64,000 nt of DNA from contig NZ_AWGF01000022.1 in the NCBI RefSeq assembly GCF_000495855.1, positions 16,530 through 80,529 of the forward strand. Reading direction: 5' to 3'. The DNA is from Asticcacaulis sp. YBE204 (GTDB taxonomy: Bacteria; Pseudomonadota; Alphaproteobacteria; Caulobacterales; Caulobacteraceae). The position numbers were made by a program, and so were the translations under genes. Below, piece after piece: positions 8,868 through 18,741 of the stretch. The stretch's first letter is position 1, and each line of letters opens with the position of its first letter. Below the pieces are notes generated by a model, which saw only the letters and a program-made list of their open reading frames with translations, did no database searches and was not told where the DNA came from.

Positions 8868-10541
8868 ATGAAGATCAGATTCAAGATTCTGTCGCTGGTC
8901 GCCGCCTTTGCGGTCGTCGCGTCGGCGATCACCGGCCTCGGCCTGGCCACCATTACCGATTACAATCGCATGATGACCCAGTACGGTCACGCCTATGAGA
9001 ACGCCTATAATGGCGAGCGGCTGAACCGCCTCGTGACGCAGGTCGTAATGGAATCGCGCGGCGTCTATATGGCCGAAACCACCGACAAGGCCAGAAAATT
9101 CGCCGACGGGGTCGACAAAGGCCTCGACGACGTTCAGACGCTTCTGACTGACTGGAAAGCCAAGCTGGCCCCCGGTGAACTGTCGACCTTCGCCGCCGTG
9201 GACGCCAAGGCGACCGAATTCATCGCCTTCCGCCGCGAAATCGCCCGCGTCGGTCGAGACGTCGCCCCTCAGGAAGCCAACCTGCTCGGCAATAACGATG
9301 CCAACCGCAATAACCGCGCCGGGTTCCAGAAAGACATCGACGCCATGGTCGAGGTTATCCGAACCGACCTTGAGACCTCTCAGGCGGCGGTGACCAAGTA
9401 TAACGAAACCCGCGCCGGGCTGTTCCTGGCCCTGGCGGTCACCGGCATTCTGGCGCTACTGGCGGTGTCGCTGTGGATGGCCATCCGCGTCATTTCGCGC
9501 CCCCTCGCCGACATCGACGCCAGCGTGACGCGCATTTCCGAAGGCGCCTTCGACACGGTGATCCCGGAACGCACCGCCAAGGACGAAATCGGCAGCCTCT
9601 GGCGCTCGATCCGTGTCCTGCGTGACCGCGCCGCCGAGGCCGAGCAACTCAAGATCGAACAGCAGCACAATGAAAAGCGCGCCTATCAGGAGCTGATGGC
9701 CGAGCGCAACCGCATCGCGTCCGAGTTCGAAAAGCATATGGGCGACCTCGCCACGCGCTTCATCTCCTCGTCGCGCACGGTGGCCGAAGCCGCCCGCGGC
9801 CTGAACGAGACCGCGGAAGACACCTCGACCCGCGCCGCCTCGGTGTCGCAGGCCGCCGTGGACGCCGCCAACAATGTGCAAAACGTCGCTGCCGCGACGG
9901 AAGAACTGTCGGCCAGCGTCGGCGAGATCAACCAGCAGGTCATCCGCACCTCGGAAGTGACCCGCACCGCCGTCATCGAAGCGCAAAAGACCGAGGCTGC
10001 CATTCAGGTCCTGTCGACCGCTGCTCAGCAGATCGGCGAGGTCATCAACCTGATTCAGGCCATCGCCGCCCAGACCAACCTGCTGGCGCTCAACGCCACC
10101 ATCGAATCGGCGCGTGCCGGTGAAGCGGGCAAGGGTTTTGCCGTCGTGGCGTCCGAGGTCAAGCAACTGGCCCAGCAGACGGCCCGTGCCACTGACGATA
10201 TTCGTGGCAAGATCGCTGAAATCCAGTCGGCGACCGCGACCACCGTCGGCTCGATCGACGCCATTGTGAAGACGATCGAGACCATCGGCACCCTGACCGG
10301 TTCAATCGCCGCCTCGGTCGAGCAACAGGGTGGTGCGACGCAGGAAATCGCGTCCAACACCCACCGCGCCGCGACCGGCACCCGCGACGTCACCGGTCAT
10401 ATCTCCGGCGTCGATCAGGCGGCTCAGATGACCGGCCATGCCGCCCAGCAACTGCTGGGGCTGTCGTCGGAACTGGAGGAACGCTCGGCCGACCTGCAAG
10501 GCGAGGTCGTCGCTTTTGTGAAGCGCCTGCGCGCCGCGTAA
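8868..10541 (+). CDS. Methyl-accepting chemotaxis protein
   Basis: A 557-residue chemoreceptor. One membrane helix lies at about 8-30 and a second at about 183-208. Between them is a helical periplasmic sensor of roughly 150 residues with no recognised ligand domain. A HAMP domain follows (about 209-262), then the cytoplasmic signalling coil. The conserved hairpin tip, [27 protein letters not shown], is intact near 400-425, so it should couple to CheA/CheW. There is no C-terminal CheR-docking pentapeptide; the protein ends VKRLRAA. The gene is isolated from other che genes and ends at the terminator at 10557. Confidence 0.95.
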   Translation: MKIRFKILSLVAAFAVVASAITGLGLATITDYNRMMTQYGHAYENAYNGERLNRLVTQVVMESRGVYMAETTDKARKFADGVDKGLDDVQTLLTDWKAKLAPGELSTFAAVDAKATEFIAFRREIARVGRDVAPQEANLLGNNDANRNNRAGFQKDIDAMVEVIRTDLETSQAAVTKYNETRAGLFLALAVTGILALLAVSLWMAIRVISRPLADIDASVTRISEGAFDTVIPERTAKDEIGSLWRSIRVLRDRAAEAEQLKIEQQHNEKRAYQELMAERNRIASEFEKHMGDLATRFISSSRTVAEAARGLNETAEDTSTRAASVSQAAVDAANNVQNVAAATEELSASVGEINQQVIRTSEVTRTAVIEAQKTEAAIQVLSTAAQQIGEVINLIQAIAAQTNLLALNATIESARAGEAGKGFAVVASEVKQLAQQTARATDDIRGKIAEIQSATATTVGSIDAIVKTIETIGTLTGSIAASVEQQGGATQEIASNTHRAATGTRDVTGHISGVDQAAQMTGHAAQQLLGLSSELEERSADLQGEVVAFVKRLRAA

Positions 10542-10556
10542 GTCAGACACTTGAAC

Positions 10557-10593
10557 AAAAATGCCCCCTGACACAGGTCAGGGGGCATTTTTC
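10557..10593. terminator. Bidirectional intrinsic terminator
   Basis: A 12-bp stem (ATGCCCCCTGAC / GTCAGGGGGCAT) with an ACAG loop is flanked by AAAA and TTTTT. It sits between the converging chemoreceptor and lysS genes and can serve both. Confidence 0.93.
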
Positions 10594-10595
10594 GT

Positions 10596-12266
10596 TTAAC
10601 TAACCAGTTCGCCCTTGATGCCCTGATCGAGCAAGGCGATCGTGCGCCCCAGCCCGAAGATCGCCACGAACGACCCGAAGCGCGGGCCTTGCGATTGGCC
10701 CAGAAGCACTTCGTACAGCGCCTGAAACCACGCACGTAAGGGCTCGAATTCGTGAACCTTTCCGACCTCGAAGACAAGGTTCTGGATCGCCTCGGCGTCA
10801 CGCGTTTCGGGGTCGAGCGCCGCAAAGCGATCACGCAGGTCGATCAGCGCCGCCTTTTCGCGGTCGTCCGGCAGACGGAACGTCTTCGACGGTTTCACGA
10901 AGTCTTCGAAATAGTTCAGCGCATAGCCGGCCAGACGGTCGAGCACCGGCTCGCTTTCGGGCGTCGCCCCCGGAATATAGGCGCGCAGGAAACCCCACAG
11001 GGTCTCCTTGTCCGAGGCATTGGCCGCCGAAACGAGGTTGAGCATAAGGCCGAAGGTGACCGGCGGGCTTTGAATGCCGGTCTCGCCGCGAAGGACGAAC
11101 CACACCGGGTTTTCGATCTGCTTGGCCAGTTCCTGCTTCGGGAAGGCGTCCATCTGCTGGAAGAACTCGTCCGTGGCCCGCGGAATGACGTCGAAATAGA
11201 GTTTCTTGGCCGATTTCGGCGACTGGAACATGTAGTAGGCCAGCGATTCCGGCGCGCCGTAACGCAGCCAGTCTTCCATGGTCAGGCCGTTGCCCTTCGA
11301 CTTGGAAATCTTTTGACCAGCCTCGTCAAGGAACAGTTCGTAGTTGAAGCCTTCCGGCGGTGTCCCGCCCAGCACCTTGCACACCTGCGACGACACCTTG
11401 ACCGAGTCGATCAGGTCCTTGCCAGCCATCTCGTAGTCGACGCCCAGGGCAGCCCAGCGCATGGCCCAGTCGGGCTTCCACTGCATCTTGACGTGGCCGC
11501 CGGTGACGGGGACCTCGAACTTCTCGCCGTTTTCCTCGAAAACGATGGTGCCTTTTTCGACATTGCGCTCCAGCGTCGGCACTTGCAGCACATGGCCGGT
11601 CTTCGGCGAAATCGGCAGGAACGGCGAATAGGTCGCGCGGCGATCCGGCCCGAGCGTCGGCAACATGACCTTCTGGATGTCGTCGAACCGCTCCAGCGCC
11701 CGCAACAGCGTCGCGTCGAACTCACCCGACTTGTAGGCGTCCGTCGCCGACTTGAACTCGTAATCGAAACCGAACGAGTCGAGGAAGGCCCGCAAACGGG
11801 CATTATTGTGCGCGCCGAACGAGTCGTGCGTCCCGAACGGGTCGCGCACCACGGTCAGCGGCTTATAGAGGTCTTCGCGCAAGATGTCGGCATTGGGAAT
11901 ACCCTCCGGCACCTTGCGCAGGCCGTCCATGTCGTCAGAAAACGAGATCAGGCGCGTTGCCCAGTGCCCGCCGGTCAGGGCCGTAAAGGCCTGACGGACC
12001 ATGGTCGTGCGCGCCACTTCGCCGAAGGTGCCGATGTGCGGCAAGCCTGACGGTCCGTAGCCGGTCTCGAAGATCACCGGACGGTTCAGCGCCTCGAACG
12101 CGGCCAGCGCCTCGTCGGTCTTGCCTGCGGTAATTAATTCCTGCGCCCGTTTTTGCTCCGCCTGATCCTTCAGACGCGTTTTCAGCACGCGCGCAATCAG
12201 ATTGCGGGCTTGCTCGAACGGCCAGGCACGGCCGGTTTGCGCGAGGACGGTCAGTTCGGAGGACAC
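10596..12266 (-). CDS. lysS: Class I lysine--tRNA ligase
   Basis: This protein of about 556 residues is a class I (archaeal-type) lysyl-tRNA synthetase, the form most alphaproteobacteria use instead of class II LysS. The HIGH-type motif is GPSGLPHIGTFGE (near residue 75) and the KMSKS-type motif is KISKSKGNG (near 318). It charges tRNA-Lys in the cytosol. The GTG at 12266 is chosen because GAAAGGTG lies 9 nt upstream. Another in-frame GTG at 12278 is possible and would add four residues. No second LysRS is seen in the window. Confidence 0.94.
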   Translation of the reverse strand: MSSELTVLAQTGRAWPFEQARNLIARVLKTRLKDQAEQKRAQELITAGKTDEALAAFEALNRPVIFETGYGPSGLPHIGTFGEVARTTMVRQAFTALTGGHWATRLISFSDDMDGLRKVPEGIPNADILREDLYKPLTVVRDPFGTHDSFGAHNNARLRAFLDSFGFDYEFKSATDAYKSGEFDATLLRALERFDDIQKVMLPTLGPDRRATYSPFLPISPKTGHVLQVPTLERNVEKGTIVFEENGEKFEVPVTGGHVKMQWKPDWAMRWAALGVDYEMAGKDLIDSVKVSSQVCKVLGGTPPEGFNYELFLDEAGQKISKSKGNGLTMEDWLRYGAPESLAYYMFQSPKSAKKLYFDVIPRATDEFFQQMDAFPKQELAKQIENPVWFVLRGETGIQSPPVTFGLMLNLVSAANASDKETLWGFLRAYIPGATPESEPVLDRLAGYALNYFEDFVKPSKTFRLPDDREKAALIDLRDRFAALDPETRDAEAIQNLVFEVGKVHEFEPLRAWFQALYEVLLGQSQGPRFGSFVAIFGLGRTIALLDQGIKGELVS

Positions 12267-12348
12267 TGTGAGGCACACCTTTCAGGATATGAAAACCAGG
12301 GCTGGCTTTAAGGCGTCGGCCTTCACGCGTCAATTGATTTGGCCCCTA

Positions 12349-12392
12349 TTGACGACAACCGGGCATCGGGTGTACGTTTACGTAAACGTAAA
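12349..12392 (+). promoter_or_regulatory. MerR-type promoter with 18-bp palindromic operator
   Basis: A -35-like TTGACG (12349-12354) is followed by the perfect palindrome TACGTTTACGTAAACGTA (12373-12390), which overlaps the expected -10 position. An operator inside the spacer/-10 of its own promoter is the usual layout for MerR-family regulators. The ACGT-rich palindrome resembles the LiuR-class sites known upstream of branched-chain acyl-CoA catabolism genes. The site lies 53 nt before the MerR gene at 12443. Confidence 0.75.
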
Positions 12393-12442
12393 TTAAGCGC
12401 TACAAAACGCGCAAACATTCACCGACCTACAGGGGGTCACAC

Positions 12443-12856
12443 ATGGACATGCGTACCTACACTATCCGTCAGCTTTCCAAGGAATTCGACGTCACCGCCC
12501 GCGCTTTGCGCTTCTATGAGGACAAGGGCCTGATCAATCCCGAACGCAAGGGGCAGACGCGCATCTATTCGGCGCGCGACCGGGCGCGGCTCAAGATCAT
12601 CCTGCGCGGTAAGCGCATGGGCTTTTCCCTGATCGAAATCCATGAAATCCTCGATCTCTACAACCGCGAAGACCGCGGCGTGAAGCAGATGCGCGCCACG
12701 GTCGCCAAGTATCACGCCCAGATCGAGACGCTAAAGCGCCAGCGCGAAGACATCGATCAGGCGATCAAGGACATGACCGAAGGCTGCGCCTGGATGGAAG
12801 GCGAGATAGAACGCCATGAGTCGGTAAAAACTGACAGCGATCTGAAAACCGCCTGA
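12443..12856 (+). CDS. MerR family transcriptional regulator (LiuR-like)
   Basis: A 137-residue MerR protein. The winged helix-turn-helix spans about residues 6-75 (TIRQLSKEFDVTARALRFYEDKGLI). A dimerising coiled coil follows (about 80-120). There is no metal-binding Cys pattern, only one Cys near residue 116, so a metal sensor is unlikely. The adjacent downstream gene is an acyl-CoA dehydrogenase and the upstream operator is ACGT-rich. By family this fits regulators of acyl-CoA degradation such as LiuR, which is inference. It probably controls itself and the acyl-CoA dehydrogenase 49 nt downstream. Confidence 0.88.
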   Translation: MDMRTYTIRQLSKEFDVTARALRFYEDKGLINPERKGQTRIYSARDRARLKIILRGKRMGFSLIEIHEILDLYNREDRGVKQMRATVAKYHAQIETLKRQREDIDQAIKDMTEGCAWMEGEIERHESVKTDSDLKTA

Positions 12857-12905
12857 ATCCAATCCTTTCCCTGCTATAATTAAGATCAATCGTCAGGAGT
12901 TATCC

Positions 12906-14690
12906 ATGCCGTATAAGGCCCCCGTGCGCGACTATCAGTTCCTGTTCAATGACGTGTTCAAGATCGAACAGTATTCGAACCTGAAAGGCTTCGAGGAAGC
13001 CTCGCCCGATCTGATCGCCGCCATCCTCGAAGAAGGCGCGCGCTTCACCGAAGAGGTCGTCGCTCCGTTGAATGGTCCTGGCGACAAGGAGGGCTGCGTC
13101 CTGCACCCCGATCATACGGTCACCGCGCCGAAGGGCTATAAGGAAGCCTATCAGCAGATGGTCGAGGCCGGATGGCCCGCTTTGGGCGGCGATCCGAAAT
13201 ACGGCGGCCAAGGCCTTCCGCATGTCGTGTCGACGGCCTATTCGGAAATGCTCACCGGTGCGTCGTCGGCCTTTGCCATGTACCCCGGCTTGACCGACGG
13301 CGCCGTAGCGGCCCTGACGGCGGGCGGCACGGACGAGCTGCGCGACCTCTATCTGCCAAAACTGATCAGCGGTGAATGGTCGGGCACCATGAACCTGACC
13401 GAGCCGCACTGCGGCACCGATCTCGGCCTGCTGCGCTCAAAGGCCGTGCCGGACGCCGACGGTACTTACAAAATCACCGGCCAGAAGATCTGGATTTCGG
13501 CGGGCGAACACGATTTCACCAGCAATATCTGTCACCTCGTCCTCGCCCGTATCGAAGGCGGTCCCGCAGGCGTCAAGGGCATCTCGCTGTTCCTCGTCCC
13601 AAAGTTCATTCCCGATGTCGACGGCAATACCGGCGAACGCAACAGCCTGCAATGCGCCGGTCTTGAGCACAAGATGGGCATCCACGGCAATTCGACCTGC
13701 GTCATGGTCTATGAGGACGCCAAGGGCTGGCTGCTCGGCAACGCCCACGAAGGCCTGAAAATCATGTTCTACATGATGAACAATGCCCGCCTCGGCGTCG
13801 GCCTTCAGGGCCTCGCCATCGGCCACGCCAGCCACGTCGCCGCCGTCGAATTCGCCAAGGACCGCTTGCAGGGCCGCGCCCTCACCGGCCCGAAATCGCC
13901 TGACAAGCCCGCCGACTCGATCCTCGTCCACCCCGACGTGCGCCGGATGCTGCTGGAAAGCCGCGCCCTGCTCGAAGGCGGTCGCGCCTTCCTGACCTGG
14001 GTGTCGTTGCAGGCCGATCTGGCGAAGGGCTCGGAAGATGAAGCCACGCGCGAAAAAGCCAGCGATTACATGGGCTTGCTGACGCCGGTTATCAAAGCCT
14101 TCCTGACCGAAAAAGGCCTCAAGGTCACGCAGGATTCGATGCAGGTCCACGGCGGGTCAGGCTTCACCGAACACTTCCCGGCCTCGCAATATATGCGCGA
14201 TATCCGCATCACCCTGATCTACGAAGGCACCAACGGCGTGCAGGCCCTCGACCTCGTCGGTCGCAAGCTGCCGTCCAAGGGCGGGCGTTCGGTGATGACC
14301 TTCTTCGGCGAGATCGATGCCTATGTCGCCGAGCACGAAGCCGGCAAGGTCCCGGCCTTCGTCAAGGGCCTCAAGGAGACCAAGGCGAAGCTGATGGACG
14401 GCACAATGTGGCTGATGCAGAACGGCATGGGCAATCCGGACGCCGCCGCCGCAGGCTCGCTCGACTATCTGCACATCTTCGGCCTGACCTCGCTGGCCTA
14501 TATGTGGGCGATGATGGCCGAACAGGCACAGGCCGCCATCGACGCCGGGTCGACCGATCCCTACTACGCCACCAAGCTCAAGGTCGGTCGTGTGTTCCTC
14601 GACCGCATCCTGCCCGAAGCCGACGCGCACCTGCAACGGATGAAGGCCGGGGCGGAGGATTTGTTCGCACTGGAAGATGAAGAGTTTTAG
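12906..14690 (+). CDS. Acyl-CoA dehydrogenase (long form with extra C-terminal domain)
   Basis: This 594-residue FAD enzyme is longer than the usual 380-residue acyl-CoA dehydrogenases. It has an additional C-terminal helical domain (about 470-590), as in the FadE-like/DmdC-like group. The middle-domain motif MNLTEPHCGTDLG contacts flavin and substrate. The catalytic base region is near RITLIYEGTNGVQALDL, where the Glu of YEGT is the expected general base. It oxidises an acyl-CoA to the enoyl-CoA and passes electrons to ETF. An AGGAG site lies 6 nt before the ATG. The MerR gene just upstream suggests local control; the exact acyl chain cannot be read from sequence. Confidence 0.92.
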   Translation: MPYKAPVRDYQFLFNDVFKIEQYSNLKGFEEASPDLIAAILEEGARFTEEVVAPLNGPGDKEGCVLHPDHTVTAPKGYKEAYQQMVEAGWPALGGDPKYGGQGLPHVVSTAYSEMLTGASSAFAMYPGLTDGAVAALTAGGTDELRDLYLPKLISGEWSGTMNLTEPHCGTDLGLLRSKAVPDADGTYKITGQKIWISAGEHDFTSNICHLVLARIEGGPAGVKGISLFLVPKFIPDVDGNTGERNSLQCAGLEHKMGIHGNSTCVMVYEDAKGWLLGNAHEGLKIMFYMMNNARLGVGLQGLAIGHASHVAAVEFAKDRLQGRALTGPKSPDKPADSILVHPDVRRMLLESRALLEGGRAFLTWVSLQADLAKGSEDEATREKASDYMGLLTPVIKAFLTEKGLKVTQDSMQVHGGSGFTEHFPASQYMRDIRITLIYEGTNGVQALDLVGRKLPSKGGRSVMTFFGEIDAYVAEHEAGKVPAFVKGLKETKAKLMDGTMWLMQNGMGNPDAAAAGSLDYLHIFGLTSLAYMWAMMAEQAQAAIDAGSTDPYYATKLKVGRVFLDRILPEADAHLQRMKAGAEDLFALEDEEF

Positions 14691-14723
14691 CAGGGCCACA
14701 GGCCCTGCACCCGTCACTTGGAG

Positions 14724-14766
14724 CAAAATGAAAGGCCGGAGTGTAGACTCCGGCCTTTCATTTTGT
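14724..14766. terminator. Bidirectional intrinsic terminator
   Basis: A long stem (ATGAAAGGCCGGAGT / ACTCCGGCCTTTCAT, with a GTAG loop) is flanked by CAAA and TTTG. It sits between the converging acyl-CoA dehydrogenase and peroxiredoxin genes. Confidence 0.9.
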
Positions 14767-14809
14767 CGGTTAGGGGGTGTGGGGTCTGCGACCCCACGAC
14801 CTTGAATCC

Positions 14810-15292
14810 TTAAAGCTGTTCCAGAACGTAATCCGCCGACGAGACCTTGAACTCGCCCGGCGCTTCGACGAAGACTTGTTCGACGACGCCATCATTGACG
14901 ATCATGGCGTAGCGCTGCGAGCGCTTGCCCATACCGAAACCCGACGCATCCATGGTCAGGCCGACGCCGTCGGCGAATTCGCCGTTGCCGTCACCCAGCA
15001 TCAGCACTTCGTCGGTGATGCCCTGATCCTTGGCCCAGGCCTTCATTACGAATCCATCATTGACGCTGGTGCAGGCGATGAGATCGATCTTCTTGAATTT
15101 GAAGGCTTTCGTCTGGTCGCGATATCCCGGCAGGTGACGCGCCGAACAGGTCGGCGTAAAGGCGCCCGGCACGGCGAACAGAACGACGCGCTTGCCCGCA
15201 AAGACTTCGGACGTGGTCAGGGACTTCAGGCCCTCTTCGGCGGGCGACGAGAACTTGACTTCGGGCAGTTTGTCGCCGGGTTGGATCGTCAT
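14810..15292 (-). CDS. Peroxiredoxin, Prx5-like
   Basis: A 160-residue thiol peroxidase of the Prx5 (redoxin) group, which reduces hydrogen peroxide and organic hydroperoxides in the cytosol. The peroxidatic Cys is C49 in the motif P-G-A-F-T-P-T-C. A second Cys, C74 in LIACTSVND, is conserved in this group. The partner Arg is in MGKRSQRYAMIV. Regeneration by glutathione/glutaredoxin is typical for bacterial Prx5 proteins and would fit the glutathione genes elsewhere in the window, but no fused glutaredoxin domain is present. Confidence 0.93.
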   Translation of the reverse strand: MTIQPGDKLPEVKFSSPAEEGLKSLTTSEVFAGKRVVLFAVPGAFTPTCSARHLPGYRDQTKAFKFKKIDLIACTSVNDGFVMKAWAKDQGITDEVLMLGDGNGEFADGVGLTMDASGFGMGKRSQRYAMIVNDGVVEQVFVEAPGEFKVSSADYVLEQL

Positions 15293-15407
15293 GGTGCATA
15301 ATCCTCTATAGAAAGAAGGGTGTTATAAGGCCGGTGCGCGCAGCGCGCCAAGGGCCTTTATGCTCTTTTTTCTTGCCACAAGGATTGTCGCCCTCCATCT
15401 TGCGGCC

Positions 15408-16028
15408 ATGAGCGCCCAAAGCCCTTCCGATCCGACCGAAACCGCCACCCTTCAGGGACGGCTGCTGGTGGCCATGCCCGGCCTCGACGATCCGAACTTC
15501 GATCACTCCGTCATCTATCTGTGCCAGCACGACGAAGAATCGGCGATGGGCATCATCCTCAACCAGCCGATCGCGGGCCTGAGTTTCACGCGCATGATGG
15601 ACGAGTTGGGTATAGAGATCACCGACGAAAGCCAGACCGATCACAGTATCTATAATGGCGGGCCGGTGCAGAATGACCGCGGCTTCGTTCTGCACAGCCT
15701 CGACTACTTCATCGACGACATCACCCTGCCGCTCAATGTCGATCCGGAGACGCTGGAGGTCCGGCGCGGCGTCGGCCTGACCGTGTCGCGCGATATTCTG
15801 GTCGACCTGTCCAAGGGCACCGGGCCGTCAAAAGCCCTGATCGCGCTTGGCTATGCCGGGTGGGGCGCCGGGCAATTAGAGGCCGAAATCCGCGACAATG
15901 CCTGGCTGGTCGCCCCGGCTAGCCATGAAATTCTCTTCTCGCACGATCCTGAACATATCTGGCAAAGCGCCTTGAAAACGCTGGGCATTGCACCCGAGCA
16001 TCTCAGCCACCTCTCCGGTAAAGCCTAA
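15408..16028 (+). CDS. YqgE/AlgH family protein
   Basis: A protein of about 206 residues in the YqgE/AlgH (DUF179) family. Signatures include LLVAMPGLDDPNFDHSVIYLCQHDEE, MGIILNQP and the YAGWGAGQLEAEIRDNAWL motif. The family is widespread and cytosolic; its biochemical role is not settled, although AlgH was linked to alginate regulation in Pseudomonas. The start at 15408 gives the usual N-terminus; an in-frame ATG at 15360 would add a hydrophobic 16-residue extension without a better ribosome site. The 3' end overlaps the converging SDR gene by 4 nt. Confidence 0.9.
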   Translation: MSAQSPSDPTETATLQGRLLVAMPGLDDPNFDHSVIYLCQHDEESAMGIILNQPIAGLSFTRMMDELGIEITDESQTDHSIYNGGPVQNDRGFVLHSLDYFIDDITLPLNVDPETLEVRRGVGLTVSRDILVDLSKGTGPSKALIALGYAGWGAGQLEAEIRDNAWLVAPASHEILFSHDPEHIWQSALKTLGIAPEHLSHLSGKA

Positions 16029-16765
16029 CCCCGACCATAGAGCGGCATGTCGGTGGCCATGACGGTCACAAAGGGCATATTGGCCTCCGGTGGCAAGCCA
16101 GCCATGTGGACGACGGTTTTCACCACATGCGCCAAGTCGATGCGCGGTTCGGGCTTAAGGCTGCCGTCAGCTTGCAGGACGCCGGTCTCCATTTTCGCCG
16201 ACATGTCGGTTATGGCGTTACCGATGTCGATCTGCGAGGCGGTAATGCCCCACGCGCGCCCGTCGAGAATCAGCGACTTGGTCAGCCCCGTGATGGCGTG
16301 CTTCGATGCCGTGTAGGGCGCCGAAAACGGGCGCGGGCCATAGGCCGAGACCGATCCATTATTGATAATCCGACCGCCCTGCGGTGCTTGACGGCGCATC
16401 AGACCGAACGCCGCCCTCGCGCAAAGAAACGCACCGAATATATTGATATCGATCAGATTTCTTAGTTCAGAAACTGGCAATTCGTTTAGCGGCACCGCGG
16501 GGGCGCTGCGTCCGGCATTGTTGAACAGAAGGTCGAGACGGCCATATTCGGCTTCGATCTTCTGAAACAAAGCTATCACCGAAGTCTCATCGGCAACATC
16601 CGCTGGAACAACCCGCCCCGCACCGATTAGAGCCTGCGTTTCCTCAAGCGCCTCGCGACGCCGTCCCGCGAGAACCAGCCGCCACCCGGCTTGCGCTAAT
16701 CCAACGGCTACGGCGCGGCCGATACCGCTGCCCGCTCCCGTGACCAGCGCGACGGGCCCACTCAT
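16025..16765 (-). CDS. SDR family oxidoreductase
   Basis: A 246-residue classical short-chain dehydrogenase/reductase. The NAD(P) motif T-G-A-G-S-G-I-G is at residues 9-16, NNAG is near 87-90, and the active site Y-T-A-S-K is near 150-154, with the catalytic Ser about 13 residues before. The Arg-rich sequence after the glycine motif (AGRRREAL) favours NADPH. The substrate cannot be inferred. Its ATG overlaps the stop of the upstream GGDEF-EAL gene by one base (TGATG), which suggests translational coupling. Confidence 0.9.
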   Translation of the reverse strand: MSGPVALVTGAGSGIGRAVAVGLAQAGWRLVLAGRRREALEETQALIGAGRVVPADVADETSVIALFQKIEAEYGRLDLLFNNAGRSAPAVPLNELPVSELRNLIDINIFGAFLCARAAFGLMRRQAPQGGRIINNGSVSAYGPRPFSAPYTASKHAITGLTKSLILDGRAWGITASQIDIGNAITDMSAKMETGVLQADGSLKPEPRIDLAHVVKTVVHMAGLPPEANMPFVTVMATDMPLYGRG

Positions 16766-18588
16766 CAGGCGACATTACCCTTGATATCCTGACCCAGAGA
16801 ACGCGCCATGAAGACCTCGGCATCGGCGACCTTGAGCGCCTTGGCGTAGCCCCAGCCCTGCCCAAAGTCGCAGCCCAGCCCCGCCAGACGGTCGGCCAGT
16901 TCCATGTCCTCGACCCCTTCGGCGACCACGTCGAGCCCCAGATCGCGGCCCAAAGTCAATATTGATCGAACGATCTTTTCCGACGATTGCTCGGTCTTCA
17001 TCGTGATGACGAACGAGCGATCTATTTTCAACGTGTCGAACGGCAAACGCGCCAGATAGCTGAGCGACGAGAAGCCCGTGCCGAAATCATCGAGTGCGAT
17101 CCCCGCGCCCGCATCACGCAGCGATTCGAGTATCCGTGCCGCCGCCTGCGGATCGCGCATGACGTCGCTTTCGGTGACCTCCAGCTTGAGCGCCTTGAGC
17201 GGCAGATCGTTGTCGCGGATTAGACGCGACACATCCTCAACCAGGTGCGACCGTTCGATATCGGCCGAAGACAGGTTGACGCTGATGAAAAACGTATCGG
17301 CCAGACCGTATTGCGTGCGCCATTTGGCGAGGGTCTTGACCGTGCTGCTCATCATGATGGTCGACAGGTCGCACAGCAGCCCCAGATCGCGGGCCAGTCC
17401 CAGAAACTCGTCCGGCGGCACGATACCACGCTTAGGGTGTACCCAGCGCGCCAGCGCCTCGAACCCGGCGATGACACCGGTTTTGAGATCGACGATCGGC
17501 TGATACCAGGCGCAGATTTCGCCGCTGACGAAGGCCTTGCGCAGTTCGGCCTCCATCGCCAGCTGCGTCAGGCCGTCGCTTTCCAGATCGCGCTTGTACG
17601 ACGCCACCCCGCCGGCGCCCTTTTGCTGCGCGGCTTCGACGGCCATCTCGGCGCGACGCAGGAGTTCGCCGCTGTCCAGCGCGCCCTCACCGCCTTCGAC
17701 CGACACGGCGCCCATCGAAAAGGTCGGGTGAATGTCGAACCCGGCGACACTGATGGCGCGCTCCAGCCCCAGCCGCATCCGCTCTGACACGCGGGGAAAA
17801 CCGCGCGTCGTCAGGACGGCGAATTCGTCTTCGCCCAGACGCGCCACGACGGCGGTATCGTCGAACACTTCGCGCAGACGCTGCCCCAGAATCGACAGAA
17901 CCAGATCGGCGCGCTCGTGCCCCAGCGCCTCGTTCAGGCGGCGGAAACGGTTGAGATCGCCGACGACCAGATCGTAATCTCCCGGCAAACGCAGCATGAC
18001 CTGCGCCGCCTTGAGGAACCCCTGACGGTTATAAAGCCCGGTCAGCGGATCGATATGCAGGTCATGGACGTTGAATTCGCCGTAATCTTCGGTCGTATCG
18101 GCATTCATCAGGCGTTTGACCTCTTCGGTCAGGTCGCTGAGCGTCCCCAGAATACTGCCCGCCGAGGCGCTGCGACGGCCGCGGAAGCACAGCAGACGCT
18201 TTGAGCGCGTGGTGATCAGGCACAGCAGTTCCCCCGCCTCAAGCCCCGATCCCTTGACCGCTTGCCCGGACGCGGCCTGTTTAAGCGCAGCGCTCAGGGT
18301 TTCCATTTCACGCAGATCGAAATGTGCCGCCAGATCGGACAGACCGACGCGTTCCTTGCCGCCGCTCAGATCGGCATGCGGCAACTTTCCGCTCAGTTCG
18401 AAACGGGCGCGCATGAGATCGTAGCGCCACGCCACCTGTCCGGCGGCGTCGAGCGCCCCCATGACCAGCCCCGCTGAGCGCGTCCCCGCCCCTTCGGACT
18501 TGGGTGAAAACTTCATCTCATTTCCTGACGCGGCTTTCAGTAGGGCCGAACCGCGAAAACCGAATAAATTGACGTTCGACATACACAC
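16765..18588 (-). CDS. GGDEF-EAL protein, probable c-di-GMP phosphodiesterase
   Basis: A protein of about 607 residues with an N-terminal sensor-like part (1-165, unrecognised), a GGDEF domain (about 175-335) and an EAL domain (about 345-600). The cyclase signature reads G-E-D-E-F instead of GGDEF, so cyclase activity is doubtful. The EAL domain keeps FEALARW, LEVTES, DDFGTGFSSLSYL and LKIDRSF, so it should cleave c-di-GMP. No membrane helices or signal peptide are visible, which points to a cytosolic protein. Two in-frame ATGs (18588 and 18582) start it. The upstream region diverges towards the glycerophosphodiesterase gene. Confidence 0.9.
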   Translation of the reverse strand: MCMSNVNLFGFRGSALLKAASGNEMKFSPKSEGAGTRSAGLVMGALDAAGQVAWRYDLMRARFELSGKLPHADLSGGKERVGLSDLAAHFDLREMETLSAALKQAASGQAVKGSGLEAGELLCLITTRSKRLLCFRGRRSASAGSILGTLSDLTEEVKRLMNADTTEDYGEFNVHDLHIDPLTGLYNRQGFLKAAQVMLRLPGDYDLVVGDLNRFRRLNEALGHERADLVLSILGQRLREVFDDTAVVARLGEDEFAVLTTRGFPRVSERMRLGLERAISVAGFDIHPTFSMGAVSVEGGEGALDSGELLRRAEMAVEAAQQKGAGGVASYKRDLESDGLTQLAMEAELRKAFVSGEICAWYQPIVDLKTGVIAGFEALARWVHPKRGIVPPDEFLGLARDLGLLCDLSTIMMSSTVKTLAKWRTQYGLADTFFISVNLSSADIERSHLVEDVSRLIRDNDLPLKALKLEVTESDVMRDPQAAARILESLRDAGAGIALDDFGTGFSSLSYLARLPFDTLKIDRSFVITMKTEQSSEKIVRSILTLGRDLGLDVVAEGVEDMELADRLAGLGCDFGQGWGYAKALKVADAEVFMARSLGQDIKGNVA

Positions 18589-18741
18589 ATTCCGCCAAAA
18601 AACGTTTCATACGATTCTGTACGCAAAATGTGTTTATTTTCATCTAAGAACAGACTTGTTTCACCGATGAAACGCGATCTTATCGTTATAATTTCTGCTC
18701 TTTCGTTTTACGACTGTAGGGTAAAAGCCGGAGACAGGCAA

